Positions 1-6,076 of a DNA stretch of 8,983 nt are shown piece after piece. Made by a program: the position numbers and the translations under genes. The notes below the pieces were generated by a model. That model was not told the DNA's origin, did no database searches, and worked only from the letters and a program-made list of their open reading frames with translations. The stretch comes from CAYYOS01 sp964473355 (GTDB taxonomy: Bacteria; Pseudomonadota; Gammaproteobacteria; Burkholderiales; REEB80), in contig CAYYOS010000104.1 in assembly GCA_964473355.1 (NCBI GenBank), forward strand, positions 1 through 8,983. The letters are read 5' to 3'. The first letter of the stretch is position 1; the number at the start of each line of letters is the position of its first letter.

Positions 1-476
1 TAGTTTCCGGCCCCATTCACGCGGAGGTACGTGTTAATCCAAAAGGCGAATGGTTGCTAGAAATAGCGCCACGTTCCATAGGCGGTTTATGCGGGCGAAT
101 TTTGCGTTATATCCTGGATATAACGCTGGAAGAATTTATTTTACGCGACACGCTGGGCTTAACCATACCCAATAAACTAAATACTTCAGCGCTGGGTGTC
201 ATGATGATTCCTATCCAGCGGCGCGGTATTTTACGTGGCGTGACAGGCATCGAGCTAGCGCGTGCGACCGAGTATATTGTCGATATCGAGATTACCGCGG
301 CGCGTGGGCAGTTGCTCGTGCCCCTCCCTGAAGGAAGCAGTTATTTGGGTTTTATTTTTGCGCAGGCGCCGACCCCTTTGGCGGTGGCCGCGAGTTTACG
401 CTTAGCGCAAGCGCAACTGCAATTTGATATTGCCGCCGAAGTGCCTTTGGAACAGCACCGCGAATTGCCGGCGTAA
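1..476 (+). CDS. ATP-grasp domain protein, C-terminal part (5' end outside window)
   Basis: This is the last 158 codons of a longer gene; the first complete codon begins at base 3 and the stop is TAA at 474-476. The ATG at 54 is internal, because conserved-looking coding sequence (V-S-G-P-I-H-A-E-V-R-V) runs upstream of it. Residues E-I-A-P-R-S-I-G-G near the start resemble the metal-binding E-x-x-x-R-x-x-G-G end of an ATP-grasp catalytic domain. The rest (a GVMMIP strand, then PLPEGSSYLGFIFA and a closing helix) resembles the C-terminal domain of L-amino-acid-ligase-like ATP-grasp proteins (LAL_C2 type). Such enzymes join a carboxylate to an amine through an acyl-phosphate, using ATP. The substrate cannot be told from this fragment. 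It is convergent with prmC, with 21 bases between the stops and no obvious terminator hairpin there. The family call is from remembered sequence patterns, not a search. Confidence 0.75.
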   Translation, partial: VSGPIHAEVRVNPKGEWLLEIAPRSIGGLCGRILRYILDITLEEFILRDTLGLTIPNKLNTSALGVMMIPIQRRGILRGVTGIELARATEYIVDIEITAARGQLLVPLPEGSSYLGFIFAQAPTPLAVAASLRLAQAQLQFDIAAEVPLEQHRELPA

Positions 477-497
477 CGTGCCCGACTTACGAGATGA

Positions 498-1370
498 TTA
501 GACTTGAGTGCCGGTTTGTCCCGCTGTAACACGTAAGATGCCCGCTAAATCTGGGCAAGATGAGACGTTTTCAAAATCTTGCTTTGCAAATAATTGCCTA
601 ACCGCCGCGGCTTGGTCATAACCATGCTCAACCAACAGCCAACCTTTAGGCTTAAGAAAGCCCCTTGCTTCTTGGATAATCTGGCGAAGGCTAGCTAAGC
701 CATCAACGCCAGCTAGTAGTGCCGTTTTGGGTTCAAAGCGCAGGTCGCCGGATGATAAATGTGCGTCGTCCTGGGCAACATACGGCGGGTTAGTCACGAT
801 CAAATCGAAACGTTGTGCCAGTAAGGCGCTAAACCAATCGCTATGTTGCAAAACCACGTTGTCAATTTTAAACGCATCTCTATTTTCACCGGCTATTCTT
901 AGCGCACCTGCGCTGATGTCTACCGCCGTCACGTGAATATGCGGTCGGTAGGCAGCAATGCTAAAAGCGACTGCCCCGCAGCCGGTACCCAGATCCAGTA
1001 CCCGCAGCGTTTCTGCTCCGGTTAATTTGCTTAAGGCTACATCCACCAACAACTCGGTTTCCGGGCGTGGAATCAAAACCTCGGGCGAGACCTTAAAGTT
1101 TTTACTATAAAATTCGCGATAACCCACGATGTAAGCAATAGGCTCGCCGCGTGCGCGGCGCATGACGGATTCATCGTAGCGAGCAAAGTGCGCGGGCGTG
1201 ATCCCTTCGGTACCATGGCTTATTAAATTTGCCCGGGACTTCTTAAGCACGTGGGCCAATAGCAATTGCGCCTCTAAGTGCGCCACGGGTTCAGCAAGAC
1301 CCAAGGCAGCCTTGAAGGTCAGGGCGGCGCTACGCAGCACTGATGCAATGGTGGGATTGGCGACTTTCAT
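498..1370 (-). CDS. prmC: Peptide chain release factor N5-glutamine methyltransferase PrmC (HemK)
   Basis: PrmC transfers a methyl group from S-adenosylmethionine to the glutamine of the GGQ motif in RF1 and RF2, which speeds peptide release. The 290-residue product has the usual family length. An N-terminal helical substrate-binding domain (about 1-85) ends in R-R-A-R-G-E-P-I-A-Y-I. It is followed by the signature LIPRPETELLV (99-109), SAM motif I VLDLGTGCGA (124-133) and the catalytic NPPY (194-197), which grips the glutamine side chain. The ATG overlaps the prfA stop as ATGA, and GAGGAA lies just upstream inside prfA, the clearest ribosome-binding site in this operon. Coupling to prfA is therefore likely and fits a methylase acting on the upstream gene's product. 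The stop is TAA at 498-500, the end of the operon as seen here. Confidence 0.97.
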   Translation of the reverse strand: MKVANPTIASVLRSAALTFKAALGLAEPVAHLEAQLLLAHVLKKSRANLISHGTEGITPAHFARYDESVMRRARGEPIAYIVGYREFYSKNFKVSPEVLIPRPETELLVDVALSKLTGAETLRVLDLGTGCGAVAFSIAAYRPHIHVTAVDISAGALRIAGENRDAFKIDNVVLQHSDWFSALLAQRFDLIVTNPPYVAQDDAHLSSGDLRFEPKTALLAGVDGLASLRQIIQEARGFLKPKGWLLVEHGYDQAAAVRQLFAKQDFENVSSCPDLAGILRVTAGQTGTQV

Positions 1371-2452
1371 GCTTCCTCTTCACCTAGGGCTGCTAATTGT
1401 TCCGCTTGGTGCTCAGACAGAAGAGCATTGGTCAATTCAAACAAATCGCCGTCCATAATCTGGTCTATTTTATAAAGGGTGAGATTGATACGATGATCGG
1501 TGATGCGCCCTTGTGGAAAATTATAAGTGCGTATGCGCCCGGAGCGATCCCCGCTACCGATTAGCGATTTGCGGGTCGCCGCTTGCTTGGCATCCTGAGC
1601 ACGCTGCTGTTTGTCTTTGATACGCGCTGCCAAGACTGACATTGCTTGGGCTTTATTTTTATGTTGTGAGCGTCCGTCTTGACATTCTACTACGATGCCC
1701 GTCGGTAAATGGGTTATGCGTACCGCGGAATCGGTTTTGTTGATATGCTGCCCGCCCGCGCCCGAAGCGCGGTATGTATCGATGCGGAGTTCAGCGGGGT
1801 TCAGGGTGACTTCAGAAATTTCGTCGGCTTCGGGCATTACCGCTACTGTGCAAGCGGAAGTATGAATTCGCCCTTGGGTTTCGGTATCGGGTACGCGCTG
1901 CACGCGATGACCGCCGGATTCAAACTTCAGTTTGGAGTAAGCACTTTGACCGATAAGCTTGGCGATTATTTCTTTATATCCACCCATTTCACCTAGGCTT
2001 TCGGAAATAATTTCCACTTGCCAACGATTACGTTCCGCAAAACGCGTATACATCCTAAACAAATCCCCGGCAAATAAGGCTGACTCGTCACCGCCCGTGC
2101 CCGCGCGAATTTCCAAAAACACATTGCGTTCGTCGTTTACGTCTTTCGGTATTAAAAGCTTTTGTAATTCCAACTCTATTTGATTTTGACGTTCGTGGTT
2201 TTCCCGAATCTCGCCTTCCGCAAACTCACGCATCCCTTGATCCAGAGCCATTTCCTGGGCGGTTTCGATATCCCGAGCGCATTGTTGATAGGCTTGATAT
2301 TGCGCGACCACCGGCGTTAATTCGGCGTGCTCTCTCGTGAGCTTACGATAATTATCGAGATCTGAAGTCAAGTCGGGGTCGCTTAACAAATGATTCAGCT
2401 CTTCCAAGCGCTGGCCCAGCTGGGCCAGCTTTGCTTCTATGCTTGGCTTCAT
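1367..2452 (-). CDS. prfA: Peptide chain release factor 1 (RF1)
   Basis: RF1 recognises UAA and UAG in the ribosomal A site and triggers hydrolysis of peptidyl-tRNA. The 361-residue product matches the family's usual length (about 360). An N-terminal coiled-coil-like domain (1-105) is followed by the codon-recognition domain, with the PxT tripeptide as PDT at 188-190, the position where E. coli RF1 has its PxT. The catalytic G-A-G-G-Q has GGQ at 233-235, again the E. coli numbering. Typical RF1 stretches SQHKNKAQA and YNFPQGRITDHRINLT are present. RF2 is excluded by the PxT motif (RF2 has SPF). The ATG at 2450-2452 directly follows the hemA TAG with no gap and no clear Shine-Dalgarno sequence, so translation probably depends on ribosomes finishing hemA. 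Its own stop is UGA, which RF1 does not read. Confidence 0.98.
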   Translation of the reverse strand: MKPSIEAKLAQLGQRLEELNHLLSDPDLTSDLDNYRKLTREHAELTPVVAQYQAYQQCARDIETAQEMALDQGMREFAEGEIRENHERQNQIELELQKLLIPKDVNDERNVFLEIRAGTGGDESALFAGDLFRMYTRFAERNRWQVEIISESLGEMGGYKEIIAKLIGQSAYSKLKFESGGHRVQRVPDTETQGRIHTSACTVAVMPEADEISEVTLNPAELRIDTYRASGAGGQHINKTDSAVRITHLPTGIVVECQDGRSQHKNKAQAMSVLAARIKDKQQRAQDAKQAATRKSLIGSGDRSGRIRTYNFPQGRITDHRINLTLYKIDQIMDGDLFELTNALLSEHQAEQLAALGEEEA

Positions 2453-3703
2453 CTATTCGGTATGCAGCTTGTAAAGGCGGCGCAGTATAGTTTCTAACTG
2501 TTGCCGATCTTCGCCGCTGGCAGTGCTCAGCGCATGATTGGGTTGGTGCAGTAATTTATTGGTGAGGGCATGACTTAAACTCTGTAGAACTTGTTGGGGA
2601 TCTTCGCCACGATTTAACAAGCGCTGCGCTTTTAATACTTCCTGGCGACGATAGCGCTCCGCCGTATCGCGTAAGGCGCGGATGGTCGGCACCACTTCAC
2701 GGCTTTGCATCCAATGCATAAAATGCTCCACGCTGGTATCGATAATGGCCTCGGCCTCCGCTGCAGCCAACTGCCGGTTACCTAAACCTTCTTTCACGAT
2801 ATCGCCTAAGTCATCGATGGTGTATAAGAAAATGTCGTCCAATTCCCCGACCTCTTCTTCAATATCGCGGGGTACTGCCAAATCCACCATAAATATGGGT
2901 CGGTGCTTGCGCGCTTTGATGGCGCGCTCAACCATGCCTTTACCGATAATGGGCAACGTACTGGCTGTGGAAGTGATAATGATGTCGAAGGATGCGAGCG
3001 ATTCCGGCACTTCCGCCAAAGAAATCGCGCTGCCATCGAAGCGTTGCGCCAGCAGCGCGGCTCGATCCACGGTACGGTTTGCGACGGTAATATGTTTAGG
3101 ATGAAATGCGGCGAAATGTTCGGCGCATAGCTCTATCATTTCTCCCGCGCCAATAAACAATACGTTCTGTTCGGAAATGGAGTTAAAAATACGTTGTGCG
3201 AGGCGTAATGAAGCTGCCGCCATAGACACTGAACACGCGCCGATTTCGGTGGTCGAGCGCACTTCCTTGGCGACCGAGAAGGTGCGCTGAAATAATTTAT
3301 GCAATAGCGTGCCCATGGTGCCGGCGTGTTCCGCACTTTTCACCGCTTGTTTTAACTGCCCTAAAATTTGCGGCTCCCCAAGCACCATAGAGTCCAGCCC
3401 GCTTGCCACACGAAAGGCATGCTTGACCGCAGCCTTTTCCGGCAGGGCGTAAAGATAAGGTTTAATGCTTTGCGGGCTTAGGTGGTGGTAATCGCTCAGC
3501 CACTTTATGGCTTCCGCAGGCTCGGGCGTGTTGCAATACAATTCGGTGCGGTTGCAAGTGGAAAGAATTGCCGCTTCTTTAACCGGCGAATGGCTGACGA
3601 GATCGGTTAGCGCCGCTTCCAAATTCTGGGCGTGAAAAACCACTTTCTCGCGAATCGCAAGCGGAGCGGTATGGTGATTTAAGCCTAAGGTAAAAAGCTG
3701 CAT
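2453..3703 (-). CDS. hemA: Glutamyl-tRNA reductase
   Basis: HemA reduces glutamyl-tRNA(Glu) with NADPH to glutamate-1-semialdehyde, the first committed step of the C5 route to haem and other tetrapyrroles. The 416 residues match the family (E. coli 418). The catalytic domain carries G-L-N-H-H-T-A-P-L at 7-15 and the nucleophilic cysteine in S-T-C-N-R-T-E, Cys50, the same number as in E. coli. The S-G-L-D-S-M-V-L-G-E-P-Q-I-L-G-Q signature lies at 101-116. The NADPH domain has V-L-F-I-G-A-G-E-M (181-189), and A-N-R-T follows at 208-211. From about 315 on is the helical dimerisation domain. The ATG at 3701-3703 gives the canonical N-terminus but has no evident Shine-Dalgarno sequence; the bases just upstream are A/T-rich. 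It sits 69 bases after the reductase stop and abuts prfA. The hemA-prfA-prmC order is classic for gammaproteobacteria; a ferredoxin-type reductase upstream is less usual. Confidence 0.98.
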   Translation of the reverse strand: MQLFTLGLNHHTAPLAIREKVVFHAQNLEAALTDLVSHSPVKEAAILSTCNRTELYCNTPEPAEAIKWLSDYHHLSPQSIKPYLYALPEKAAVKHAFRVASGLDSMVLGEPQILGQLKQAVKSAEHAGTMGTLLHKLFQRTFSVAKEVRSTTEIGACSVSMAAASLRLAQRIFNSISEQNVLFIGAGEMIELCAEHFAAFHPKHITVANRTVDRAALLAQRFDGSAISLAEVPESLASFDIIITSTASTLPIIGKGMVERAIKARKHRPIFMVDLAVPRDIEEEVGELDDIFLYTIDDLGDIVKEGLGNRQLAAAEAEAIIDTSVEHFMHWMQSREVVPTIRALRDTAERYRRQEVLKAQRLLNRGEDPQQVLQSLSHALTNKLLHQPNHALSTASGEDRQQLETILRRLYKLHTE

Positions 3704-3714
3704 AAAAATATTTT

Positions 3715-3774
3715 GCGCTCGGCAGGCCCGCTTGGCAAGAATCCGAGCGCGACAAGCAATCTCCTCGTCGCGCT
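3715..3774 (-). promoter_or_regulatory. Leader of hemA with two mutually exclusive 8-bp hairpins
   Basis: Read on the minus strand, the spacer between the reductase stop and hemA contains two perfect 8-bp stems. The first pairs AGCGCGAC (3774-3767) with GTCGCGCT (3753-3746); its 13-base loop contains GAGGAG. The second pairs GCGCTCGG (3750-3743) with CCGAGCGC (3722-3715) and is followed by AAAATATTTTT and the hemA ATG. The stems share bases 3750-3746, so they cannot both form. The second resembles a weak intrinsic terminator, although its U tract is interrupted; it could also simply mask the hemA start. This arrangement is what an attenuator or translational switch would look like. A regulatory role is inference; the pairings are directly visible. 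Confidence 0.4.
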
Positions 3775-4786
3775 ATTTAGGCGCAAATGTAAACGCATCG
3801 GAAAGAAATTCTTCTTCGGGTAAGCCTCGTTGTATAAAGGCGGCATGTGCCACCGAAACCATAGCCGGCGCGCCGCAAGCATATATTTGATAGCCGCTTA
3901 GATCAGAAAAATCTTCTAGAACGGCGTCCGGAGCCAGGCCGGTCCGTCCTTTCCAATTGTCCTCCGGTAAAGGTTCAGACAGCACCGGAATAAAGCTAAA
4001 TTCCGGGTGCGTTTCTTGCCATGAGCCGGGAAGGTGCGGCATATATAAATCCCGTAAGCTGCGCGCACCCCAGTACAGCGTCATCGGTCGCGTGATCCCT
4101 TTAAAAAATGCGTGCTCCACGATGCCTTTAATCGGCGCGAAACCGGTGCCGCCCGCTAGAAAGATGATAGGTTTGTCGTTATCTTCACGCAGGAAAAAAG
4201 TACCTAAGGGGCCTTCAAAACGCAAGATAGCTTTTTCTTTCATTTCATTAAAAACGAACTCGGTAAATTGCCCGCCAGGAACATGGCGTACGTGAATTTG
4301 CAACAAGTCATCGTCGTGGGGGGCGTTGGCTAATGAGAAGCCGCGGCGCTTACCTTCTTTTAGGAGGATATCGATATACTGGCCGGCTAAAAATTGCAGG
4401 CGTTCATTGGCGGGTAATTTTAGATAAAGCACCATTACATCGTGGGCAACTTTTTCCATGCGCTGCACGCGGCACGGTAAAACTTTAATCGGAATATCTT
4501 TGGCCGCGCCTACCTCACGACACTCGATAATCAAATCGCTCAAGGGTTGGGCGCAACAAAACAGTGCAAAACCGCTGGCGATATCTTGGCCGGTTAGCAC
4601 TTGATCCTGGTACGGGCCATAATCCACTGATCCTTGCAAAATTTTGCCTTTGCAACTGCCGCAGGCGCCATTGCGGCACCCGTACGGTAGGGTGTAACCC
4701 TCGCGGAGCGCCGATTCCAGAACGGTCTCGCCTGGCAACGCGTGGTATTCATGATTACTCGGCTTAATTGTTACCTTAAATGACAT
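3773..4786 (-). CDS. 2Fe-2S ferredoxin / FAD / NAD(P)H oxidoreductase (CDP-6-deoxy-delta-3,4-glucoseen reductase-like)
   Basis: The 337-residue product is a single-chain electron-transfer enzyme that moves electrons from NAD(P)H through FAD to a plant-type 2Fe-2S centre. The ferredoxin domain is N-terminal: Cys37, Cys42, Cys45 (Y-G-C-R-N-G-A-C-G-S-C) and Cys77 or Cys78 (L-F-C-C-A-Q-P). The FAD site is R-G-F-S-L-A-N. The nucleotide site has L-A-G-G-T-G-F-A-P-I, L-Y-W-G-A-R and a late A-C-G-A-P-A-M. The start is taken as ATG at 4784-4786 (M-S-F-K-V-T-I), with GAGA about 7 bases upstream. An upstream TTG at 4840 would add 18 residues and overlap the divergent gene. Such proteins are often labelled CDP-glucoseen reductase (AscD/RfbI), but no deoxysugar genes are here, so that substrate is doubtful. 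A reductase serving an unseen oxygenase or flavin-dependent enzyme is equally possible. It is probably the first gene of the hemA operon. Its stop is UAG followed by C. Confidence 0.88.
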   Translation of the reverse strand: MSFKVTIKPSNHEYHALPGETVLESALREGYTLPYGCRNGACGSCKGKILQGSVDYGPYQDQVLTGQDIASGFALFCCAQPLSDLIIECREVGAAKDIPIKVLPCRVQRMEKVAHDVMVLYLKLPANERLQFLAGQYIDILLKEGKRRGFSLANAPHDDDLLQIHVRHVPGGQFTEFVFNEMKEKAILRFEGPLGTFFLREDNDKPIIFLAGGTGFAPIKGIVEHAFFKGITRPMTLYWGARSLRDLYMPHLPGSWQETHPEFSFIPVLSEPLPEDNWKGRTGLAPDAVLEDFSDLSGYQIYACGAPAMVSVAHAAFIQRGLPEEEFLSDAFTFAPK

Positions 4787-4795
4787 TGGTATTCT
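4768..4795 (+). promoter_or_regulatory. Candidate promoter for the divergent SDR gene
   Basis: TTGTTA (4768-4773) and TATTCT (4790-4795) are separated by 16 bases, each matching four of six sigma-70 consensus positions. Transcription would begin near 4802, about 27 bases before the SDR start at 4829. The -35 element falls within the first codons of the reductase, because only 42 bases separate the two divergent start codons. No equally convincing promoter was found for the minus-strand operon. This is a visual match only. Confidence 0.3.
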
Positions 4796-4828
4796 CAATT
4801 TTCCTTGGCTGCGCTTCTGGCTTAGACT

Positions 4829-5704
4829 ATGCGCATGCAAAGGCTTTTACTTATTGGTTGCGGTGATGTCGGGCGGCGAACGTTAAGCCGTTTTGGCAAC
4901 TATCAACGAATTTACGGCTTAACTCGCAGTGCAGAACGCGGGCGGGCGTTGCGTGCTTTAGGCGTGACTCCGATTGTAGGCGATCTGGATTTCCCGAGCA
5001 GTCTTAGCCGCTTGGCAGGGTTGGCCTCGCACGTGTTGCATTTGGCGCCCCCGCAAAATAGCGGGCCCATCGATAAGCGCACACGCAACCTACTAGCGGC
5101 GTTAAGCAAATCCTCAATTTTACCACAACGTTTGGTCTACATAAGCACCAGCGGCGTATATGGGGATTACCAAGGTGGCTGGGTAAGCGAACATCAGCCG
5201 CTTCATCCACAAAGTTCGCGGGCCATCCGGCGCGCGGACGCCGAGCAGCAATTGCGGCGCTGGGCCTTGCGTAGTAACGCACGGGTAAGTATTTTGCGGG
5301 TGCCCGGAATATATTCGTCGGATCGCTTGCCACGGCAAAGGCTCACCTTAAGAACTCCCGCTATCGTGGATGCCGAAGACAGCTATTCCAATCACATTCA
5401 TGTGGACGACTTGGCGCAAATTGTCGTGGCAGCGTTGCGCTATGGTGCGCCTAATCGTGTTTACAATGCCTGTGACGATCAGCCAATAAAAATGGGTGAA
5501 TATTTCGACTTGGTGGCGGACCAATTAGGTTTACCGAAGTGTCCGCGCATCAGCCGCGCCGACGCGGTAATTCAGCTTTCTCCGGGATTAATGTCGTTCC
5601 TGCAAGAATCGCGGCGCTTAACAAATACGCGAATTAAAACCGAATTGCGGGTGCGATTACGCTACGCCAGCGTAAGGGATTTTTTAGGTGGGCAAAGAAA
5701 ATAG
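4829..5704 (+). CDS. Atypical SDR-family NAD(P)-dependent oxidoreductase (YeeZ-like)
   Basis: This 291-residue protein has a Rossmann nucleotide-binding fold of the extended/atypical short-chain dehydrogenase type. The dinucleotide motif is G-C-G-D-V-G-R-R (10-17). Other family marks are Y-I-S-T-S-G-V-Y-G (104-112), S-I-L-R-V-P-G-I-Y (154-162), N-H-I-H-V-D-D-L-A (188-196) and V-Y-N-A-C-D-D (211-217). The usual catalytic Tyr-x-x-x-Lys after the S-G-V-Y-G strand is missing; the expected stretch reads R-A-I-R-R-A-D-A-E. It may therefore bind nucleotide without classical SDR chemistry, as suspected for YeeZ-like proteins; the substrate is unknown. ATG 4829 is used; an ATG two codons later is also possible, and neither has a clear Shine-Dalgarno sequence. 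It is divergent from the reductase by 42 bases, so shared control is possible. Its end overlaps a possible small ORF. Confidence 0.88.
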   Translation: MRMQRLLLIGCGDVGRRTLSRFGNYQRIYGLTRSAERGRALRALGVTPIVGDLDFPSSLSRLAGLASHVLHLAPPQNSGPIDKRTRNLLAALSKSSILPQRLVYISTSGVYGDYQGGWVSEHQPLHPQSSRAIRRADAEQQLRRWALRSNARVSILRVPGIYSSDRLPRQRLTLRTPAIVDAEDSYSNHIHVDDLAQIVVAALRYGAPNRVYNACDDQPIKMGEYFDLVADQLGLPKCPRISRADAVIQLSPGLMSFLQESRRLTNTRIKTELRVRLRYASVRDFLGGQRK

Positions 5705-5780
5705 TTCCAATTCAGAACAAAAAGGAGAACAAGGCGGCAAGGATGAGGCGACGAAGACAGTACAATTAGTGGCGCCCTAG
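5688..5780 (+). CDS. Possible small or truncated ORF, 30 codons
   Basis: A GTG at 5688-5690, inside the last codons of the SDR gene, opens a 30-codon frame ending with TAG at 5778-5780. AAGGGA (5674-5679) lies 8 bases upstream, a better ribosome-binding site than most genes here have. The peptide is hydrophilic and rich in Lys, Glu, Gln and Gly (it begins G-K-E-N-S-S-N-S-E-Q-K), unlike the Arg/Pro/Ala composition seen when random GC-rich DNA is translated. Its stop lies at the very edge of the GC-rich element, so this may be the surviving N-terminus of a gene cut off by that element, or a real microprotein coupled to the SDR gene. I recognise no family. Being so short, it could also be chance. 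Confidence 0.28.
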   Translation: MGKENSSNSEQKGEQGGKDEATKTVQLVAP

Positions 5781-6040
5781 AGCGTCGCACGGGGGACCCG
5801 CGAAGTGGGGTCGGGCAGCGGAAGGGATGCCACGACCGCGATACTTAGTCGGGCGCTGCATCCCGCTTCGGGGTCGCACCTTCGACATAGGCGAAGGCAC
5901 TGCTCCTCCCTCCGCGGTCGCCGAGGAGCCGAAGGCATCCCGCCGACACGGCGTTGCCAAAGGCATCCGGGGCGGGAGGCGGGGTAGTAGTGCGCTCCCC
6001 GCGAACGGCCGGCAAGCCGGCAACGAGTCCACGCGCCTGC
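5781..6040. repeat. GC-rich, hairpin-dense intergenic element (possible dispersed repeat)
   Basis: This stretch counts to 186 G+C in 260 bases (71.5%), against 47% just before it (5701-5760) and 35% just after (6041-6080). It is packed with inverted repeats: GACCC/GGGTC (5795-5812); GGGATGC/GCATCCC (5824-5830 and 5858-5864) with CGAC/GTCG inside; CCTTCG/CGAAGG (5879-5897); GCTCCTC/GAGGAGC (5902-5929); CGCCG/CGGCG (5941-5953); and CCGG/CCGG (6009-6020). A 13-base direct repeat, GCCgAAGGCATCC and GCCaAAGGCATCC, occurs at 5928 and 5956, 28 bases apart. It sits between convergent genes, a common place for REP/MITE-like elements. Stop-free frames of 60-97 codons on both strands are expected at this G+C and are not called as genes. 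Edges are approximate; no target-site duplication was found. It could also be a structured RNA or a transcription barrier. The remaining bases 6041-6076 are A/T-rich and hold nothing I recognise. Confidence 0.6.
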
Positions 6041-6076
6041 CAACGCAGTTATCGTTTTTGTTATGGATTGGAAAAG

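Noticed and set aside
54..476. ATG 54 as the true start of the first gene
   Set aside because: The frame is open to the left edge of the window, and the residues upstream of 54 look like the end of an ATP-grasp catalytic domain, so the gene begins outside.
3685..3766. A leader peptide before hemA starting at a TTG after GAGGAG
   Set aside because: The TTG giving a short closed frame is only one base from GAGGAG, too close to be used well; the next TTG opens a frame running deep into hemA. The peptide shows no run of a regulatory amino acid.
4787..4840. Longer start for the reductase at TTG 4840
   Set aside because: It would add 18 residues with no match to the ferredoxin domain, use a rarer start codon, and overlap the divergent SDR start. 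ATG 4786 has GAGA upstream and gives the usual N-terminus.
5743..5769. Tiny ORF (ATG at 5743, eight codons) after AAAGGAG
   Set aside because: The ATG is about 16 bases from the Shine-Dalgarno-like sequence, and the peptide is eight residues, mostly arginine, with no support.
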